Positions 1 through 10,089 of a stretch of 64,000 nucleotides of DNA are shown here, piece by piece. The DNA comes from Citrobacter gillenii (lineage in GTDB: Bacteria; Pseudomonadota; Gammaproteobacteria; Enterobacterales; Enterobacteriaceae), in the NCBI RefSeq assembly GCF_013337685.1, contig NZ_SUQN01000002.1, positions 620,001 through 684,000 on the forward strand, given 5' to 3'. Positions within the stretch are counted from its first letter, which is position 1. Each line of letters opens with the position of its first letter. The translations under genes were made by a program, and so were the position numbers. The notes beneath the pieces were generated by a model. The model had not been told where the DNA came from. It was given only the letters and a program-made list of their open reading frames with translations, and made no database searches.

Positions 1-1134
1 GAGGCCGTTGATGCGACGACGGTGAAGATCACGCTGAAACAGCCGTTCTCGGCGTTTATTAATATCCTGGCGCACCCGGCAACGGCAATGATATCGCCGG
101 CGGCGCTGAAGAAATACGGTAAAGATATCGGCTTCCATCCGGTGGGTACCGGGCCTTATCAGCTTGAAACCTGGAATCAGACCGATTTTGTGAAGGTGAA
201 AAAGTTCGCTGGTTACTGGCAGCAGGGCCTGCCGAAGCTTGATACGATTACCTGGCGTCCGGTGACCGACAATAACACCCGTGCGGCGATGTTGCAGACC
301 GGCGAGGCACAATTTGCCTTCCCGATCCCTTACGAGCAGGCCGCATTACTGGCGAAGAACAAAAACCTGGAACTGGTTGCCAGTCCGTCGATCATGCAGC
401 GTTATATCAGCATGAACGTGACGCAAAAACCGTTTGATAATCCGAAGGTGCGTGAGGCGCTGAACTATGCCATTAACCGCCAGGCGTTGGTAAAAGTGGC
501 ATTTGCCGGTTACGCCACACCGGCGACCGGCGTGCTGCCGCCTGCGATAGCCTACGCGCAAAGCTATACGCCGTGGCCTTACGATCCGGCGAAAGCCCGT
601 GAGTTGCTGAAAGAGGCGGGTTATCCCAACGGCTTTACCACCACGCTGTGGTCATCGCATAATCACAGCACCGCGCAGAAAGTGCTGCAATTTACCCAGC
701 AGCAGTTAGCGCAAGTCGGCGTGAAGGCGCAGGTGACGGCGATGGATGCCGGACAGCGGGCGGCAGAAGTTGAAGGTAAGGCGCAGAAAGAGAGCGGGGT
801 ACGGATGTTCTACACCGGCTGGTCGGCGTCGACGGGCGAAGCTGACTGGGCATTATCACCGTTGTTTGCTTCGCAAAACTGGCCGCCAACGTTGTTTAAT
901 ACGGCGTTTTACAGTAACAAGCAGGTGGACAGCGATTTAGCCGCGGCGCTGCAAACGAACGATCCGAGCGAAAAAGCGCGATTGTACAAAGATGCACAGG
1001 ATATCATCTGGAAAGAGTCGCCGTGGATCCCGCTGGTGGTGGAGAAACTAATCTCTGCGCACAGTACCAAGTTGACCGGATTCTGGATTATGCCGGACAC
1101 CGGATTTAGTTTTGATGATGCGGATTTGCAATAA
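1..1134 (+). CDS. gsiB: Glutathione-binding periplasmic protein GsiB, 3' part
   Basis: This is the C-terminal 377 residues of the solute-binding protein of the GsiABCD glutathione ABC importer. The reading frame is open from base 1, so the gene starts upstream of the window; the family is about 512 residues, so roughly 135 residues including the signal peptide are missing. The visible part is typical of the SBP_bac_5 (dipeptide/oligopeptide-binding) fold. It includes the stretch VGTGPYQL near base 140 and the segment [16 protein letters not shown] near base 445, both characteristic of that family. It is followed 47 bp later by the permease gsiC in the same direction. The function rests on family similarity and on the gsiC-gsiD context. 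The truncation is caused by the window edge and is not biological. Confidence 0.95.
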   Translation, partial: EAVDATTVKITLKQPFSAFINILAHPATAMISPAALKKYGKDIGFHPVGTGPYQLETWNQTDFVKVKKFAGYWQQGLPKLDTITWRPVTDNNTRAAMLQTGEAQFAFPIPYEQAALLAKNKNLELVASPSIMQRYISMNVTQKPFDNPKVREALNYAINRQALVKVAFAGYATPATGVLPPAIAYAQSYTPWPYDPAKARELLKEAGYPNGFTTTLWSSHNHSTAQKVLQFTQQQLAQVGVKAQVTAMDAGQRAAEVEGKAQKESGVRMFYTGWSASTGEADWALSPLFASQNWPPTLFNTAFYSNKQVDSDLAAALQTNDPSEKARLYKDAQDIIWKESPWIPLVVEKLISAHSTKLTGFWIMPDTGFSFDDADLQ

Positions 1135-1181
1135 GCTATTCATTCGGCCCCTGAACAGCGGGGGCCGCCGAAGGGAGTCTG

Positions 1182-2102
1182 ATGCTTAATTATGTTTTCA
1201 AGCGCCTGCTGGGGTTGATTCCAACGCTACTTATCGTCGCGGTGCTGGTGTTTTTATTTGTTCATTTGCTGCCTGGCGATCCGGCCCGGTTGATTGCCGG
1301 ACCGGAGGCCGACGCTGAGGTGATTGAGCTGGTGCGCCAGCAGTTGGGTCTGGACCAGCCTCTGCATATTCAGTTCTGGCATTACATGACGAACGTGTTG
1401 CAAGGTGACTTTGGCACCTCGATGGTGTCGCGTCGTCCGGTTGCTGAAGAGATTGCCAGCCGCTTTATGCCTTCATTCTGGTTGACGATTGCCAGCATGA
1501 CGTGGGCGGTCTTGTTTGGCATGACGGCAGGGATCATCGCCGCCGTATGGCGAAATCGCTGGCCGGACAGGTTGAGTATGACCCTTGCGGTCACTGGGAT
1601 CTCCTTCCCGGCGTTTGCCCTCGGCATGCTGTTAATGCAGATTTTTTCCGTGGAGCTCGGCTGGTTACCCACCGTGGGCGCGGATTCCTGGCAGCATTAT
1701 ATCCTGCCCTCTATCACGCTGGGCGCGGCGGTGGCAGCGGTATTGGCGCGTTTTACCCGTGCCTCGTTTGTCGATGTGCTCAGCGAAGATTACATGCGCA
1801 CCGCGCGGGCAAAAGGGGTGAGTGAAACCTGGGTGGTGTTAAAACACGGTTTGCGTAACGCGATGATCCCGGTCGTCACGATGATGGGGCTGCAGTTTGG
1901 CTTTTTGCTTGGTGGCTCCATTGTGGTTGAGAAAGTCTTTAACTGGCCAGGGCTCGGACGATTGTTGGTGGACTCGGTTGAAATGCGAGACTACCCGGTG
2001 ATTCAGGCCGAGGTGCTGTTATTTTCTCTGGAGTTTATTCTTATTAACTTAGTGGTGGATGTGCTCTATGCCGCCATTAATCCGGCTATCAGGTACAAGT
2101 AA
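1182..2102 (+). CDS. gsiC: Glutathione ABC transporter permease GsiC
   Basis: Inner-membrane permease of the glutathione importer, 306 residues, the same length as the E. coli protein. It begins [10 protein letters not shown] and then enters a hydrophobic first membrane segment, as expected for DppB/OppB-type permeases. The binding-protein-dependent transport domain holds the cytoplasmic EAA loop near base 1790 ([12 protein letters not shown]...), which contacts the ATPase. An AAGGGAG-type ribosome site lies just before the ATG. It pairs with gsiD, which begins 2 bp after the gsiC stop, so the two are probably translationally coupled. Confidence 0.96.
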   Translation: MLNYVFKRLLGLIPTLLIVAVLVFLFVHLLPGDPARLIAGPEADAEVIELVRQQLGLDQPLHIQFWHYMTNVLQGDFGTSMVSRRPVAEEIASRFMPSFWLTIASMTWAVLFGMTAGIIAAVWRNRWPDRLSMTLAVTGISFPAFALGMLLMQIFSVELGWLPTVGADSWQHYILPSITLGAAVAAVLARFTRASFVDVLSEDYMRTARAKGVSETWVVLKHGLRNAMIPVVTMMGLQFGFLLGGSIVVEKVFNWPGLGRLLVDSVEMRDYPVIQAEVLLFSLEFILINLVVDVLYAAINPAIRYK

Positions 2103-2104
2103 GG

Positions 2105-3016
2105 ATGCGATTTTTTAACTGGCGCCGACAGGCGATTTTAAATGCAATGCCGCTCGTTAAGCCTGAACAGATCCGCACGCCGTGGCACGAGTTCTGGCGG
2201 CGTTTTCGTCGCCAGCGTGTGGCGATGATCGCCGGGTTATTCGTGCTGGCCTTGATCCTGGTGGCGATATTTGCCCGTTGGTTGACGCCGTTTGATGCCG
2301 AGAATTACTTCGACTATGACCGCCTCAATGATGGGCCGTCGATGTTGCACTGGTTTGGCGTCGATTCGCTGGGGCGGGATATTTTTAGCCGCGTGCTGGT
2401 TGGCGCGCAAATTTCGCTGGCGGCAGGGGTGTTTGCCGTATTTATTGGCGCGGCCATAGGTACGGTGTTGGGTCTGCTGGCAGGTTATTACGAAGGCTGG
2501 TGGGATCGGTTGATTATGCGTATCTGCGATGTGCTATTCGCTTTTCCGGGTATTCTGCTGGCGATAGCGGTGGTGGCGGTGCTCGGCAGCGGCATTGCTA
2601 ACGTGATAATTGCCGTCGCTATCTTCTCCATTCCAGCCTTTGCGCGACTGGTGCGTGGGAATACGTTGGTGCTCAAACAGCAGACGTTTATTGAGTCGGC
2701 GCGCAGCATTGGCGCCAGCGATACGACCATTATCTTCAACCATATTTTGCCGGGGACGGTCTCGTCGATCGTGGTCTTTTTTACCATGCGCATCGGGACG
2801 TCGATCATCTCCGCCGCGAGTTTGTCGTTCCTGGGATTGGGTGCTCAGCCACCGACGCCGGAGTGGGGCGCGATGCTCAACGAAGCGCGGGCGGATATGG
2901 TGATTGCTCCACACGTGGCGATATTCCCGGCGGTGGCAATATTCCTGACGGTGCTGGCGTTTAACTTATTGGGTGATGGCCTGCGCGACGCGCTGGACCC
3001 GAAGATTAAAGGATAA
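2105..3016 (+). CDS. gsiD: Glutathione ABC transporter permease GsiD
   Basis: Second membrane subunit of the glutathione importer, 303 residues, matching the E. coli length. It is a DppC/OppC-type permease: a cytoplasmic N-terminal tail (about 35 residues), one membrane segment, then the BPD_transp_1 domain with an EAA loop ([11 protein letters not shown] near base 2690) and the family sequence [15 protein letters not shown] near base 2825. It is the last gene of the operon and is followed at once by a REP-type palindrome. In K-12 the next genes are the cyclic-di-GMP genes yliE and yliF, which are absent here. Confidence 0.96.
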   Translation: MRFFNWRRQAILNAMPLVKPEQIRTPWHEFWRRFRRQRVAMIAGLFVLALILVAIFARWLTPFDAENYFDYDRLNDGPSMLHWFGVDSLGRDIFSRVLVGAQISLAAGVFAVFIGAAIGTVLGLLAGYYEGWWDRLIMRICDVLFAFPGILLAIAVVAVLGSGIANVIIAVAIFSIPAFARLVRGNTLVLKQQTFIESARSIGASDTTIIFNHILPGTVSSIVVFFTMRIGTSIISAASLSFLGLGAQPPTPEWGAMLNEARADMVIAPHVAIFPAVAIFLTVLAFNLLGDGLRDALDPKIKG

Positions 3017-3018
3017 AC

Positions 3019-3060
3019 AGTGGGCCGGATGACGGCGTAAATGCCTTATCCGGCCTACTG
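3019..3060. repeat. REP/BIME-type palindrome downstream of gsiD
   Basis: The stretch contains GGCCGGATGACGGCG, then ATGCCTTATCCGGCC, an imperfect inverted repeat with the base composition of enterobacterial REP units. It lies between the convergent ends of gsiD and rimO, the usual place for such elements, where they stabilise mRNA 3' ends or bind gyrase or IHF. It fills the entire gap, where K-12 carries two genes. Confidence 0.75.
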
Positions 3061-3075
3061 TTGGGTGACGATGAG

Positions 3076-4383
3076 TTAAACGCGGCTGCCCCACAGATCG
3101 TATTCGTCTGCGTTTTCGACTTTCACGCGGATGATATCGCCAGGCTTCACGTTGGTTTCGCCATTCATATACACCGCGCCGTCGATTTCCGGGGCGTCTG
3201 CCATGCTGCGACCAATCGCGCCTTCTTCGTCAACTTCATCGACGATGACCAGAATTTCGCGGCCGACTTTCTCCTGCAAGCGTTCAGCAGAGATCTGCTG
3301 CTGCAATTGCATAAAGCGGTTCCAGCGTTCTTCTTTCACCTCTTCCGGGATTTGATCCGGCAGCGCATTGGCCCCCGCACCTTCTACCGGGCTGTATTTA
3401 AAGCAGCCGACGCGATCCAGACGCGCTTCTTTCAGGAAATCGAGTAGCATCTGGAAGTCTTCTTCGGTTTCACCCGGGAAGCCGACGATAAACGTTGAAC
3501 GCAGGGTCAGTTCAGGGCAGATTTCACGCCACTGCTTAATACGCGCTAACTGGCGGTCTACCGAACCTGGGCGCTTCATCAGCTTAAGAATACGCGGGCT
3601 GGCATGCTGCAGCGGGATGTCCAGATACGGCAGGATTTTGCCTTCCGCCATCAGCGGGATGACATCATCGACGTGCGGGTACGGATAGACGTAGTGCAGA
3701 CGAGTCCAGATACCCAGTTTTGACAGCTGCTCGCACAGATCAACCATGCTGGTTTTCACTGGCTCACCGTTATGGAAGCCGGTGCGGTGCTTCACATCCA
3801 CGCCGTAAGCGGAGGTATCCTGGGAGATAACCAGAATCTCTTTGACGCCCGCATCAACCAGACGCTTGGCCTCGCTGAGTACCTCGCCGATGGGACGGCT
3901 GACTAAATCGCCGCGCATGGACGGAATGATGCAGAACGTGCAGCGGTGATTGCACCCTTCAGAGATCTTCAGATAGGCGTAATGACGCGGCGTCAGCTTG
4001 ACGCCCTGCTCAGGAACCAGGCTCTGGAACGGGTTATGTTTTGGTTTTGGCACGTAATGGTGAACGTGTTCCAGAACCTGCTCGTAACTGTGCGGTCCGG
4101 TGATTTCCAGCACCTTCGGGTGAACTTCACGGATCTGATCGACTTTCGCGCCCAGACAGCCGGTGACAATCACCTTGCCGTTCTCGTTCAGCGCTTCGCC
4201 AATCACTTCCAGTGATTCTTGTACCGCGCTGTCGATAAAGCCGCAGGTGTTAACGATAACCATATCCGCGTCGTCGTAATTCGGCACCACGTCATAACCT
4301 TCGGTACGAAGTTCAGTCAGGATGCGCTCAGAATCAACGAGGTTTTTCGGACAACCTAGTGAAATAAAACCAATTTTTGCCAT
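3076..4383 (-). CDS. rimO: Ribosomal protein S12 methylthiotransferase RimO
   Basis: Radical-SAM enzyme that adds a methylthio group to the beta carbon of an aspartate of ribosomal protein S12. The protein is 435 residues; K-12 RimO has about six more at the N terminus. The first iron-sulfur cluster ligands of the UPF0004 domain are C11, C47 and C76. The radical-SAM motif CxxxCxxC is C144, C148, C151 (GCNHRCTFC). A C-terminal TRAM domain ends in [12 protein letters not shown] use the ATG at 4383 because no better in-frame start with a ribosome site lies upstream. It is divergent from the accessory glgP block. YcaO, which is reported to assist RimO, is encoded at the other end of this window. 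Confidence 0.96.
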   Translation of the reverse strand: MAKIGFISLGCPKNLVDSERILTELRTEGYDVVPNYDDADMVIVNTCGFIDSAVQESLEVIGEALNENGKVIVTGCLGAKVDQIREVHPKVLEITGPHSYEQVLEHVHHYVPKPKHNPFQSLVPEQGVKLTPRHYAYLKISEGCNHRCTFCIIPSMRGDLVSRPIGEVLSEAKRLVDAGVKEILVISQDTSAYGVDVKHRTGFHNGEPVKTSMVDLCEQLSKLGIWTRLHYVYPYPHVDDVIPLMAEGKILPYLDIPLQHASPRILKLMKRPGSVDRQLARIKQWREICPELTLRSTFIVGFPGETEEDFQMLLDFLKEARLDRVGCFKYSPVEGAGANALPDQIPEEVKEERWNRFMQLQQQISAERLQEKVGREILVIVDEVDEEGAIGRSMADAPEIDGAVYMNGETNVKPGDIIRVKVENADEYDLWGSRV

Positions 4384-4602
4384 TTTCTTATACTGTACAT
4401 TGCTCGTAATCGGGGGATTATACAGATGCCATCGCGTGACATCTATCTCTGATGTTCATAAGTCGGACGCTCTAAATGGGGAGTGCCGGTAATTGGCTTA
4501 TCGGCAGGAGCAAGGTATTTAGAGAGTCTAATTCCGGCTTTAAGTGTCACTTCTTGGCTATAGAGAAGAAGTCTTCTAAATTTAATATGTCGAGCGTTAT
4601 TC

Positions 4603-4788
4603 ATGAGGTTAAATTTGAAAGATATTGCTTTGCAGTCAAAACTTAAAATGGCGAGAACCCTTTATGCTAATGGCGTGAGCTTGTATTATATTTCGCTCGC
4701 CACTGGTTTAAGCTGGCGCTTATTAATGAATGAACTTCATTCTATTACTCGTCATGAAGTGAGTCCGCAAAAGAATCAACGCTCATAA
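4603..4788 (+). CDS. Small predicted helix-turn-helix protein
   Basis: A 61-residue ORF of unknown function. Residues 15-45 (KMARTLYANGVSLYYISLAT...) have the spacing of a resolvase/HTH_38-type helix-turn-helix: helix, glycine turn, helix. The basic, serine-rich tail could contact DNA. It ends 66 bp before the glgP paralogue start in the same direction, so it may be co-transcribed and could regulate that gene. The ATG at 4603 has no clear Shine-Dalgarno sequence, which lowers confidence. A TTG at 4615 is an alternative start. I know of no counterpart between rimO and bssR in K-12. It could be a true small regulator, the remnant of a larger DNA-binding protein, or a chance ORF. Confidence 0.5.
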   Translation: MRLNLKDIALQSKLKMARTLYANGVSLYYISLATGLSWRLLMNELHSITRHEVSPQKNQRS

Positions 4789-4854
4789 ATTTATTTGTGT
4801 TTTATTTTTATTTTATTTTTCTGCCCCTGTCCGATTCTGCGAGGTCACGCTGAT

Positions 4855-7305
4855 ATGTATATTTCCCCACTTCCTACAGCCGCCGAAATTGATGTTGATA
4901 AACTCAGGGATGATATTGCCAATAAACTCTTATTTACCATTGGTAAAGATCCGGCCATTGCCACTAAACGTGAATGGTTAAACGCTACGCTATATGCCGT
5001 GCGCGATCGCATGGTCGAACGCTGGCATCGTTCAAACCGGGCGCAATTCTCTCAGGATGCCCGCCAGGTTTATTACCTGTCGATGGAGTTTCTGATTGGG
5101 CGTACATTGTCGAATGCGCTGCTGTCTCTGGGGATTTATGACGAAGTGAACAGCGCGCTCGAGGCCATGGGGCTGGATCTGGAAGAGCTGATTGACGAAG
5201 AAAACGATCCAGGGCTTGGCAATGGTGGTCTCGGACGTCTGGCGGCCTGTTTCCTTGACTCGCTGGCCACGTTGGGTTTACCGGGATGCGGTTACGGTAT
5301 CCGTTACAACTACGGTATGTTCAAACAAAATATCGTTAATGGGGTGCAGAAGGAGTCGCTGGACTATTGGCTAGAATACGGAAATCCGTGGGAATTTAAG
5401 CGTCATAATACCCACTATAAAGTGCGCTTTGGCGGTCGTGTTCAGCAGGAAGGCAGCAAAGTCCGCTGGATTGAGACCGAGGATATTCTGGCCGTAGCGC
5501 ATGACCAGATTGTCCCAGGTTATAACACCGACAGCACCAATACATTGCGCTTGTGGAATGTGCAGGTTAATAGTGAAGTTAATTCAGGCAAAGTAAATCT
5601 GAATGATGATTTTACCGTTGAAGTGGAAAATAAATACCATTTTGAAAAGATCTCGCGGGTGCTGTACCCGGATGACTCCACCGACGCCGGGCGCGAGCTG
5701 CGCCTACGCCAGGCTTATTTTTTGGCCTCAGCGACCATTCAGGACATATTGAGCCGGCATTATCAACTGCACAAAACTTATCATAATCTGGCTGATAAAA
5801 TCGCGATTCACCTTAATGATACCCACCCGGTTCTGGCGATCCCGGAATTGATGCGTCTGTTAATCGACAATCATCAATTTGCATGGGATGATGCGTTTGA
5901 CGTGACTTGTCAGATTTTCTCCTATACCAACCACACCTTGATGAGTGAAGCGCTGGAAACATGGCCGGTAGAGATGCTGAGCCGGATCCTGCCGCGCCAT
6001 TTGCAAATTATTTTTGAAATTAACGATCGCTTCCTGAAATCCGTGGCGGATAAATATCATGATGACAGTGAGCTGCTTAAACGGGTCTCGTTAATTGATG
6101 AATCGCATGGCCGGGTGGTGCGGATGGCCTGGCTGGCCGTCGTGGTCAGTCATAAAGTGAACGGCGTGTCGGCATTACATTCAAAATTGATGACGGAATC
6201 ACTGTTTGCTGATTTTGCGCGTATCTTCCCGATGCGGTTTACTAATGTCACGAATGGCGTGACGGCCCGTCGCTGGCTGGCATTGGCGAACCCGCCGCTG
6301 GCAAACGTACTGGATGAGAATATCGGTCAGAACTGGCGCACTAACCTGATGCAGCTTGCTGATCTGAAACAGTATATTGATTATCCAAGCGTGAACGACG
6401 CGGTGCATCGCGCGAAGCACAAAAATAAACAGCGGCTGGCGCACCATATTGCCACCCAGTACGGGGTGGTGGTGGATCCTGCGGCCCTGTTTGATGTACA
6501 GGTGAAGCGTATCCACGAGTACAAGCGTCAATTATTGAACGTACTCCACGTGATTACACGCTACAACCGTATTAAAGCTGCACCGGATGAAAACTGGGTT
6601 CCTCGTGTGAATATCTTTGCCGGTAAGGCTGCTTCGTCGTACCACATGGCGAAACAGATTATTCGCTTAATAAATGACGTGGCACAGCGGGTGAATAACG
6701 ATCCACAAATCGGCGGCAAGCTGAAGGTGGTGTTTATCCCGGATTACAGCGTCAGCCTGGCGCAGCTAATTATTCCGGCGGCTGACCTTTCCGAGCAAAT
6801 TTCACTGGCAGGGACCGAGGCTTCCGGTACCAGCAATATGAAGTTTGGCTTAAATGGTGCGTTGACCATTGGCACGCTGGACGGGGCGAATATTGAAATG
6901 CAGGAATATGTCGGCGAAGATAACATCTTTATCTTTGGTAATACGGCGCAGGAAGTCGACGCCTTACGACGTGACGGCTATAACCCAAGAACGATTTTTG
7001 AGAATGATGCCGAACTGCATCAGGCACTGACGCAAATTGGCACCGGCCTGTTTAGTCCACAGGAGCCTGGGCGGTATCGCAACATCCTCGATTCATTGAT
7101 CAACTTTGGTGACCATTATCAGGTGTTAGCGGATTATCGCCGCTATGTTGATTGCCAGGACTCTGTGGATGAGTTGTATCGTACTCCCCGTGAGTGGACG
7201 ACGAAAACGCTGCATAATATTGCCAATATGGGGTACTTCTCGTCGGACAGAACGGTACAGGAATACGCCGATAATATTTGGCGTATTACCCGGATCCATG
7301 TCTAA
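4855..7305 (+). CDS. Glycogen/alpha-glucan phosphorylase (GlgP paralogue)
   Basis: Pyridoxal-phosphate-dependent phosphorylase that releases glucose-1-phosphate from alpha-1,4-glucans. From the ATG at 4855 the protein is 816 residues, against 815 for E. coli GlgP, and aligns with GlgP end to end by eye. Preserved landmarks are [18 protein letters not shown] near residue 115, the helix with [24 protein letters not shown], and the PLP-lysine region [25 protein letters not shown]. One base more or less fixed in GlgP differs: the alanine after NMKF is glycine. The start is chosen because similarity to GlgP begins there and GAGG lies 10 bases upstream; the 20 codons before it encode a cysteine-rich string with no match. 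It is not in a glg operon, so it is a second copy (the housekeeping glgP is expected elsewhere) or a relocated one. Its likely regulators are the HTH ORF before it and the LysR gene after it. Confidence 0.92.
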   Translation: MYISPLPTAAEIDVDKLRDDIANKLLFTIGKDPAIATKREWLNATLYAVRDRMVERWHRSNRAQFSQDARQVYYLSMEFLIGRTLSNALLSLGIYDEVNSALEAMGLDLEELIDEENDPGLGNGGLGRLAACFLDSLATLGLPGCGYGIRYNYGMFKQNIVNGVQKESLDYWLEYGNPWEFKRHNTHYKVRFGGRVQQEGSKVRWIETEDILAVAHDQIVPGYNTDSTNTLRLWNVQVNSEVNSGKVNLNDDFTVEVENKYHFEKISRVLYPDDSTDAGRELRLRQAYFLASATIQDILSRHYQLHKTYHNLADKIAIHLNDTHPVLAIPELMRLLIDNHQFAWDDAFDVTCQIFSYTNHTLMSEALETWPVEMLSRILPRHLQIIFEINDRFLKSVADKYHDDSELLKRVSLIDESHGRVVRMAWLAVVVSHKVNGVSALHSKLMTESLFADFARIFPMRFTNVTNGVTARRWLALANPPLANVLDENIGQNWRTNLMQLADLKQYIDYPSVNDAVHRAKHKNKQRLAHHIATQYGVVVDPAALFDVQVKRIHEYKRQLLNVLHVITRYNRIKAAPDENWVPRVNIFAGKAASSYHMAKQIIRLINDVAQRVNNDPQIGGKLKVVFIPDYSVSLAQLIIPAADLSEQISLAGTEASGTSNMKFGLNGALTIGTLDGANIEMQEYVGEDNIFIFGNTAQEVDALRRDGYNPRTIFENDAELHQALTQIGTGLFSPQEPGRYRNILDSLINFGDHYQVLADYRRYVDCQDSVDELYRTPREWTTKTLHNIANMGYFSSDRTVQEYADNIWRITRIHV

Positions 7306-7326
7306 CCCTTAATCACAACGGGTGTT

Positions 7327-7350
7327 CTCCCTGGTTTTCAGAACAGGGAG
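7327..7350. terminator. Hairpin shared by glgP paralogue and LysR gene
   Basis: A perfect 7-bp inverted repeat, CTCCCTG (7327-7333) and CAGGGAG (7344-7350), with a 10-base loop, lies between the convergent glgP paralogue and LysR gene. The LysR stop codon (7338-7340) is in the loop. There is no strong U tract on either strand, so it may be a weak or mRNA-end-protecting structure. Confidence 0.5.
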
Positions 7351-8264
7351 GATGCTTGTAAATCGGCGAGAATTGGTGCCAGGAGCTTATGGGTATTGGT
7401 TTCTTTGCGCGATGAGGCAAAAATACTGAATTGCGGTAACGGGAACGGCGTATTGATTTTTTTCAGGCCATAAAGTGGCGCATGCGTGGCGAAGACTTTT
7501 TCCGGGATCACCCCTAAACATTGGGTATTCGCGACAATCGTGAGTATCGCGGTAAAAGAAGAGGTTAGCAGGCAGCGATCCCCGGTTCTGAATTTTTTAT
7601 CCACGATGCTGCGGTGATAAATTATTTTCTCGTTTTTAGTGTTGTAACCCACCAGATTGGCACTTCTGAACATTTCCTCACTGATCGAATGACCATACAA
7701 CGTATTATTTTGTGACGCTGCCAGTACTAGCCGCATATCACATATTTTGTGACAGGAAATACTGCCTGATTCCACGGAAAAGGTAGAAAAAACAACATCA
7801 GCCTGCCGCATCGTGAGCAGTTCGATAATACTCTGCTCATTTAAATCAGCGGTAAGATGCAGGAGACTGATATCCGCGTTATTGTTGATTATTTTTTCCG
7901 TAACGTCGGGAATAACGATCGGTGAAATAAACGATTCCGTATACAGCGTGAGCCTTTTTCTGGATGCCGGGGAAGTATGTGGCATTAGCAGCGACAGTTT
8001 ATCAATAATCGGGATTGCATTGTCGTAAAGCTCGTCGGAATAGACGGTTGGTAATAACGCATTGCCGCTGCGGACAAAAAGATTATCTCCCATCAGTTCG
8101 CGCAGTTTTTTTAACGACTGACTGACAGCCGAGGGAGAAATATTCAGCATATCGGCGACGCGGGTAATGCTCCCTACGCTATAAATCAAACAGAAAATGG
8201 TGAGCAGATTCAGGTCTATCTTTGATAGCGTGCGTATCTTCTCGGCATCATTTGCTTTTGACAT
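7338..8264 (-). CDS. LysR-family transcriptional regulator
   Basis: LysR-type regulator of 308 residues. The N-terminal winged helix-turn-helix spans about residues 17-75 (LNLLTIFCLIYSVGSITRVA, then the recognition helix in SPSAVSQSLKKLREL). The rest is the effector-binding domain; its ligand cannot be read from sequence. Family members of this subtype (leuO/nodD-like start IDLNLL) often control neighbouring genes. It converges on the glgP paralogue and is divergent from bssR (207 bp between the starts), so bssR, the glgP paralogue, or itself are candidate targets. It has no K-12 counterpart at this place. The base composition looks more AT-rich than the flanking core genes, which suggests acquisition, though I have not measured it. 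Confidence 0.88.
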   Translation of the reverse strand: MSKANDAEKIRTLSKIDLNLLTIFCLIYSVGSITRVADMLNISPSAVSQSLKKLRELMGDNLFVRSGNALLPTVYSDELYDNAIPIIDKLSLLMPHTSPASRKRLTLYTESFISPIVIPDVTEKIINNNADISLLHLTADLNEQSIIELLTMRQADVVFSTFSVESGSISCHKICDMRLVLAASQNNTLYGHSISEEMFRSANLVGYNTKNEKIIYHRSIVDKKFRTGDRCLLTSSFTAILTIVANTQCLGVIPEKVFATHAPLYGLKKINTPFPLPQFSIFASSRKETNTHKLLAPILADLQASSLF

Positions 8265-8471
8265 AGACCCCTCATCATCCGTGTCGCGACAGTAACCCCA
8301 TCAGGTATAGCAAAAAATTATCGCTACGTCAGAAACAGACGGTTTCTCTGTGCGTTGTAACATTGTAAATAATGTTAATCAATTAGGGTTTATTGACGTG
8401 GAGCATCAATTTGTTCAAAAAACGACCATACTATTAAGTTGCACCATGGTTGGAAAGAGGAGGAACAAAGT

Positions 8472-8858
8472 ATGGTCGTTGACAGACTGAGAACCGATCT
8501 TCTCAACAAGTTGATAAACGCCCGTATCGATCTCGCCGCTTATCTGTTGTTGAGGAAAGCGAAAGGCTATATGTCAGTGAGTGAGAGCGATCGTCTGCGT
8601 GATAATTTTTTTGCACTGAATCGCGAACTGCATGATGACCAATCACAGCTCCACGGTATGCATCTTGACCAGGAAGAGTGGAATGCCCTGCGCCGTGCTG
8701 AAGGCGCGTTAGCCGCCGCGGCTGTTTGTCTGATGAGCGGACATCACGATTGTCCGACCTTTATCGCCGTTATCGCAGAGAAACTGGAAAACTGCCTGAC
8801 AACGCTGACGCTGAGTATCCAGTGTTTGCAAATGTACTCAACGCTGGAACATGTCTGA
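8472..8858 (+). CDS. bssR: Biofilm regulator BssR
   Basis: BssR (YliH) is a small cytoplasmic protein reported in E. coli to affect biofilm formation, linked to indole and catabolite signalling. Here it is 128 residues against 127 in K-12, with clear conservation of LRKAKGYMSVSES, LDQEEW and CLMSGHHDCPT. The ATG at 8472 is chosen over the in-frame ATG at 8439 because AGAGGAGGAAC lies directly upstream of it and the K-12 protein starts there. It is divergent from the LysR gene. A strong terminator follows it. Confidence 0.93.
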   Translation: MVVDRLRTDLLNKLINARIDLAAYLLLRKAKGYMSVSESDRLRDNFFALNRELHDDQSQLHGMHLDQEEWNALRRAEGALAAAAVCLMSGHHDCPTFIAVIAEKLENCLTTLTLSIQCLQMYSTLEHV

Positions 8859-8862
8859 ATCC

Positions 8863-8884
8863 GGGGGAGGGCGCTCCCCCTTTT
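8863..8884 (+). terminator. Rho-independent terminator of bssR
   Basis: GGGGGAG (8863-8869) pairs with CTCCCCC (8874-8880) around a GGCG loop and is followed by TTTT. It begins 4 bp after the bssR stop. Confidence 0.85.
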
Positions 8885-8960
8885 CGTTAAGATTGTGTAA
8901 AAGTTGCGGGAAATTGCCCCTTGCTGGCTACGCTTTATGCAGAGCCATTAAGGAGGTGTT

Positions 8961-10073
8961 ATGCGGCGACTCTTTCTCTGTGCGGCCCCACTGTTACTGT
9001 TTGCCCCTCACGCCAGTGCTGAACCGTCTGCGCTGAAGGTTGAGGTGCTGCAAACCAAACTTGATCACCCCTGGTCCTTGGCCTTTTTACCTGACAACCG
9101 CGGCATATTACTCACGCTGCGGGGTGGACAGTTGCGACTATGGCAGGCGGGGGAAGGACTTTCCGATCCGCTAACCGGGGTACCAAAGGTTTGGGCGCAC
9201 GGTCAGGGGGGGTTACTCGATGTGGTGCTCGCCCCGGATTTTGAACGTTCCCGGCGGGTTTGGCTCAGCTTTGCTGAAGCCGACCATGAGGGTAAGGCCG
9301 GTACGGCAGTCGGTTATGGACGACTGAGCGACGATCTCAAACATCTGCAGGCGTTCCAGACGGTTTTTCGCCAGATGCCAAAACTTTCAACCGGCAACCA
9401 TTTTGGTGGACGCATGGTGTTTGACGGTAAAGGCCACCTGTTTATTGGTCTGGGTGAAAATAACCAGCGCGCTACCGCTCAGGATCTGGACAAGCTGCAG
9501 GGTAAGGTGGTGCGACTGACCGATGAGGGCAGCATTCCGCCGGATAATCCATTTGTGAACCAGGCCGGTGCTCGACCTGAGATTTGGTCCTATGGCATCC
9601 GTAATCCACAGGGGATGGCGATGAATCCCTGGAGTGACACGCTGTGGCTCAACGAACATGGCCCGCGCGGTGGCGACGAAATTAATATCCCCGAGAAAGG
9701 CAAAAACTACGGCTGGCCGTTAGCGACCTGGGGGATGAACTACAGCGGTTTAAAAATACCGGAGGCTAAAGGTGGAATTGTTGAGGGTACGGAACAGCCT
9801 GTTTTCTACTGGGAAAAGTCGCCGGCGGTCAGCGGGATGGCTTTTTACAATAGCGATACCTTTGCGCAGTGGCGGCAGAAGGTGTTTATTGGCGCGTTAA
9901 AAGACCAGGATGTGATCGTTTTAAGCGTTAACGGGAATCAGGTTACTGAGGACGGGCGTATTTTACGCGAAAGAGGACAGCGGATCCGCGATGTGCGTGT
10001 CGGACCAGACGGTTATTTGTATGTGTTAACCGACGAGTCCGACGGGCAACTACTGAAGGTGAGCCCCCGGTAG
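8961..10073 (+). CDS. yliI: PQQ-dependent soluble aldose sugar dehydrogenase YliI
   Basis: Periplasmic quinoprotein (Asd) that oxidises aldose sugars with pyrroloquinoline quinone; E. coli makes the apo-enzyme and needs PQQ from outside. The protein is 370 residues (K-12: 371). It starts with a signal peptide (MRRLFLCAAPLLLFAPHASA, cleavage expected before EPS), then a six-bladed beta-propeller of the GSDH family. Conserved blocks include LDHPWSLAFLPD, AHGQGGLLDVVLAPDF, and SYGIRNPQGMAMNP with the following NEHGPRGGDEIN. AAGGAGG precedes the ATG. The next gene, gstB, is convergent with a 16-bp gap. Confidence 0.94.
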   Translation: MRRLFLCAAPLLLFAPHASAEPSALKVEVLQTKLDHPWSLAFLPDNRGILLTLRGGQLRLWQAGEGLSDPLTGVPKVWAHGQGGLLDVVLAPDFERSRRVWLSFAEADHEGKAGTAVGYGRLSDDLKHLQAFQTVFRQMPKLSTGNHFGGRMVFDGKGHLFIGLGENNQRATAQDLDKLQGKVVRLTDEGSIPPDNPFVNQAGARPEIWSYGIRNPQGMAMNPWSDTLWLNEHGPRGGDEINIPEKGKNYGWPLATWGMNYSGLKIPEAKGGIVEGTEQPVFYWEKSPAVSGMAFYNSDTFAQWRQKVFIGALKDQDVIVLSVNGNQVTEDGRILRERGQRIRDVRVGPDGYLYVLTDESDGQLLKVSPR

Positions 10074-10089
10074 CCGCAGCGCTACAGCA

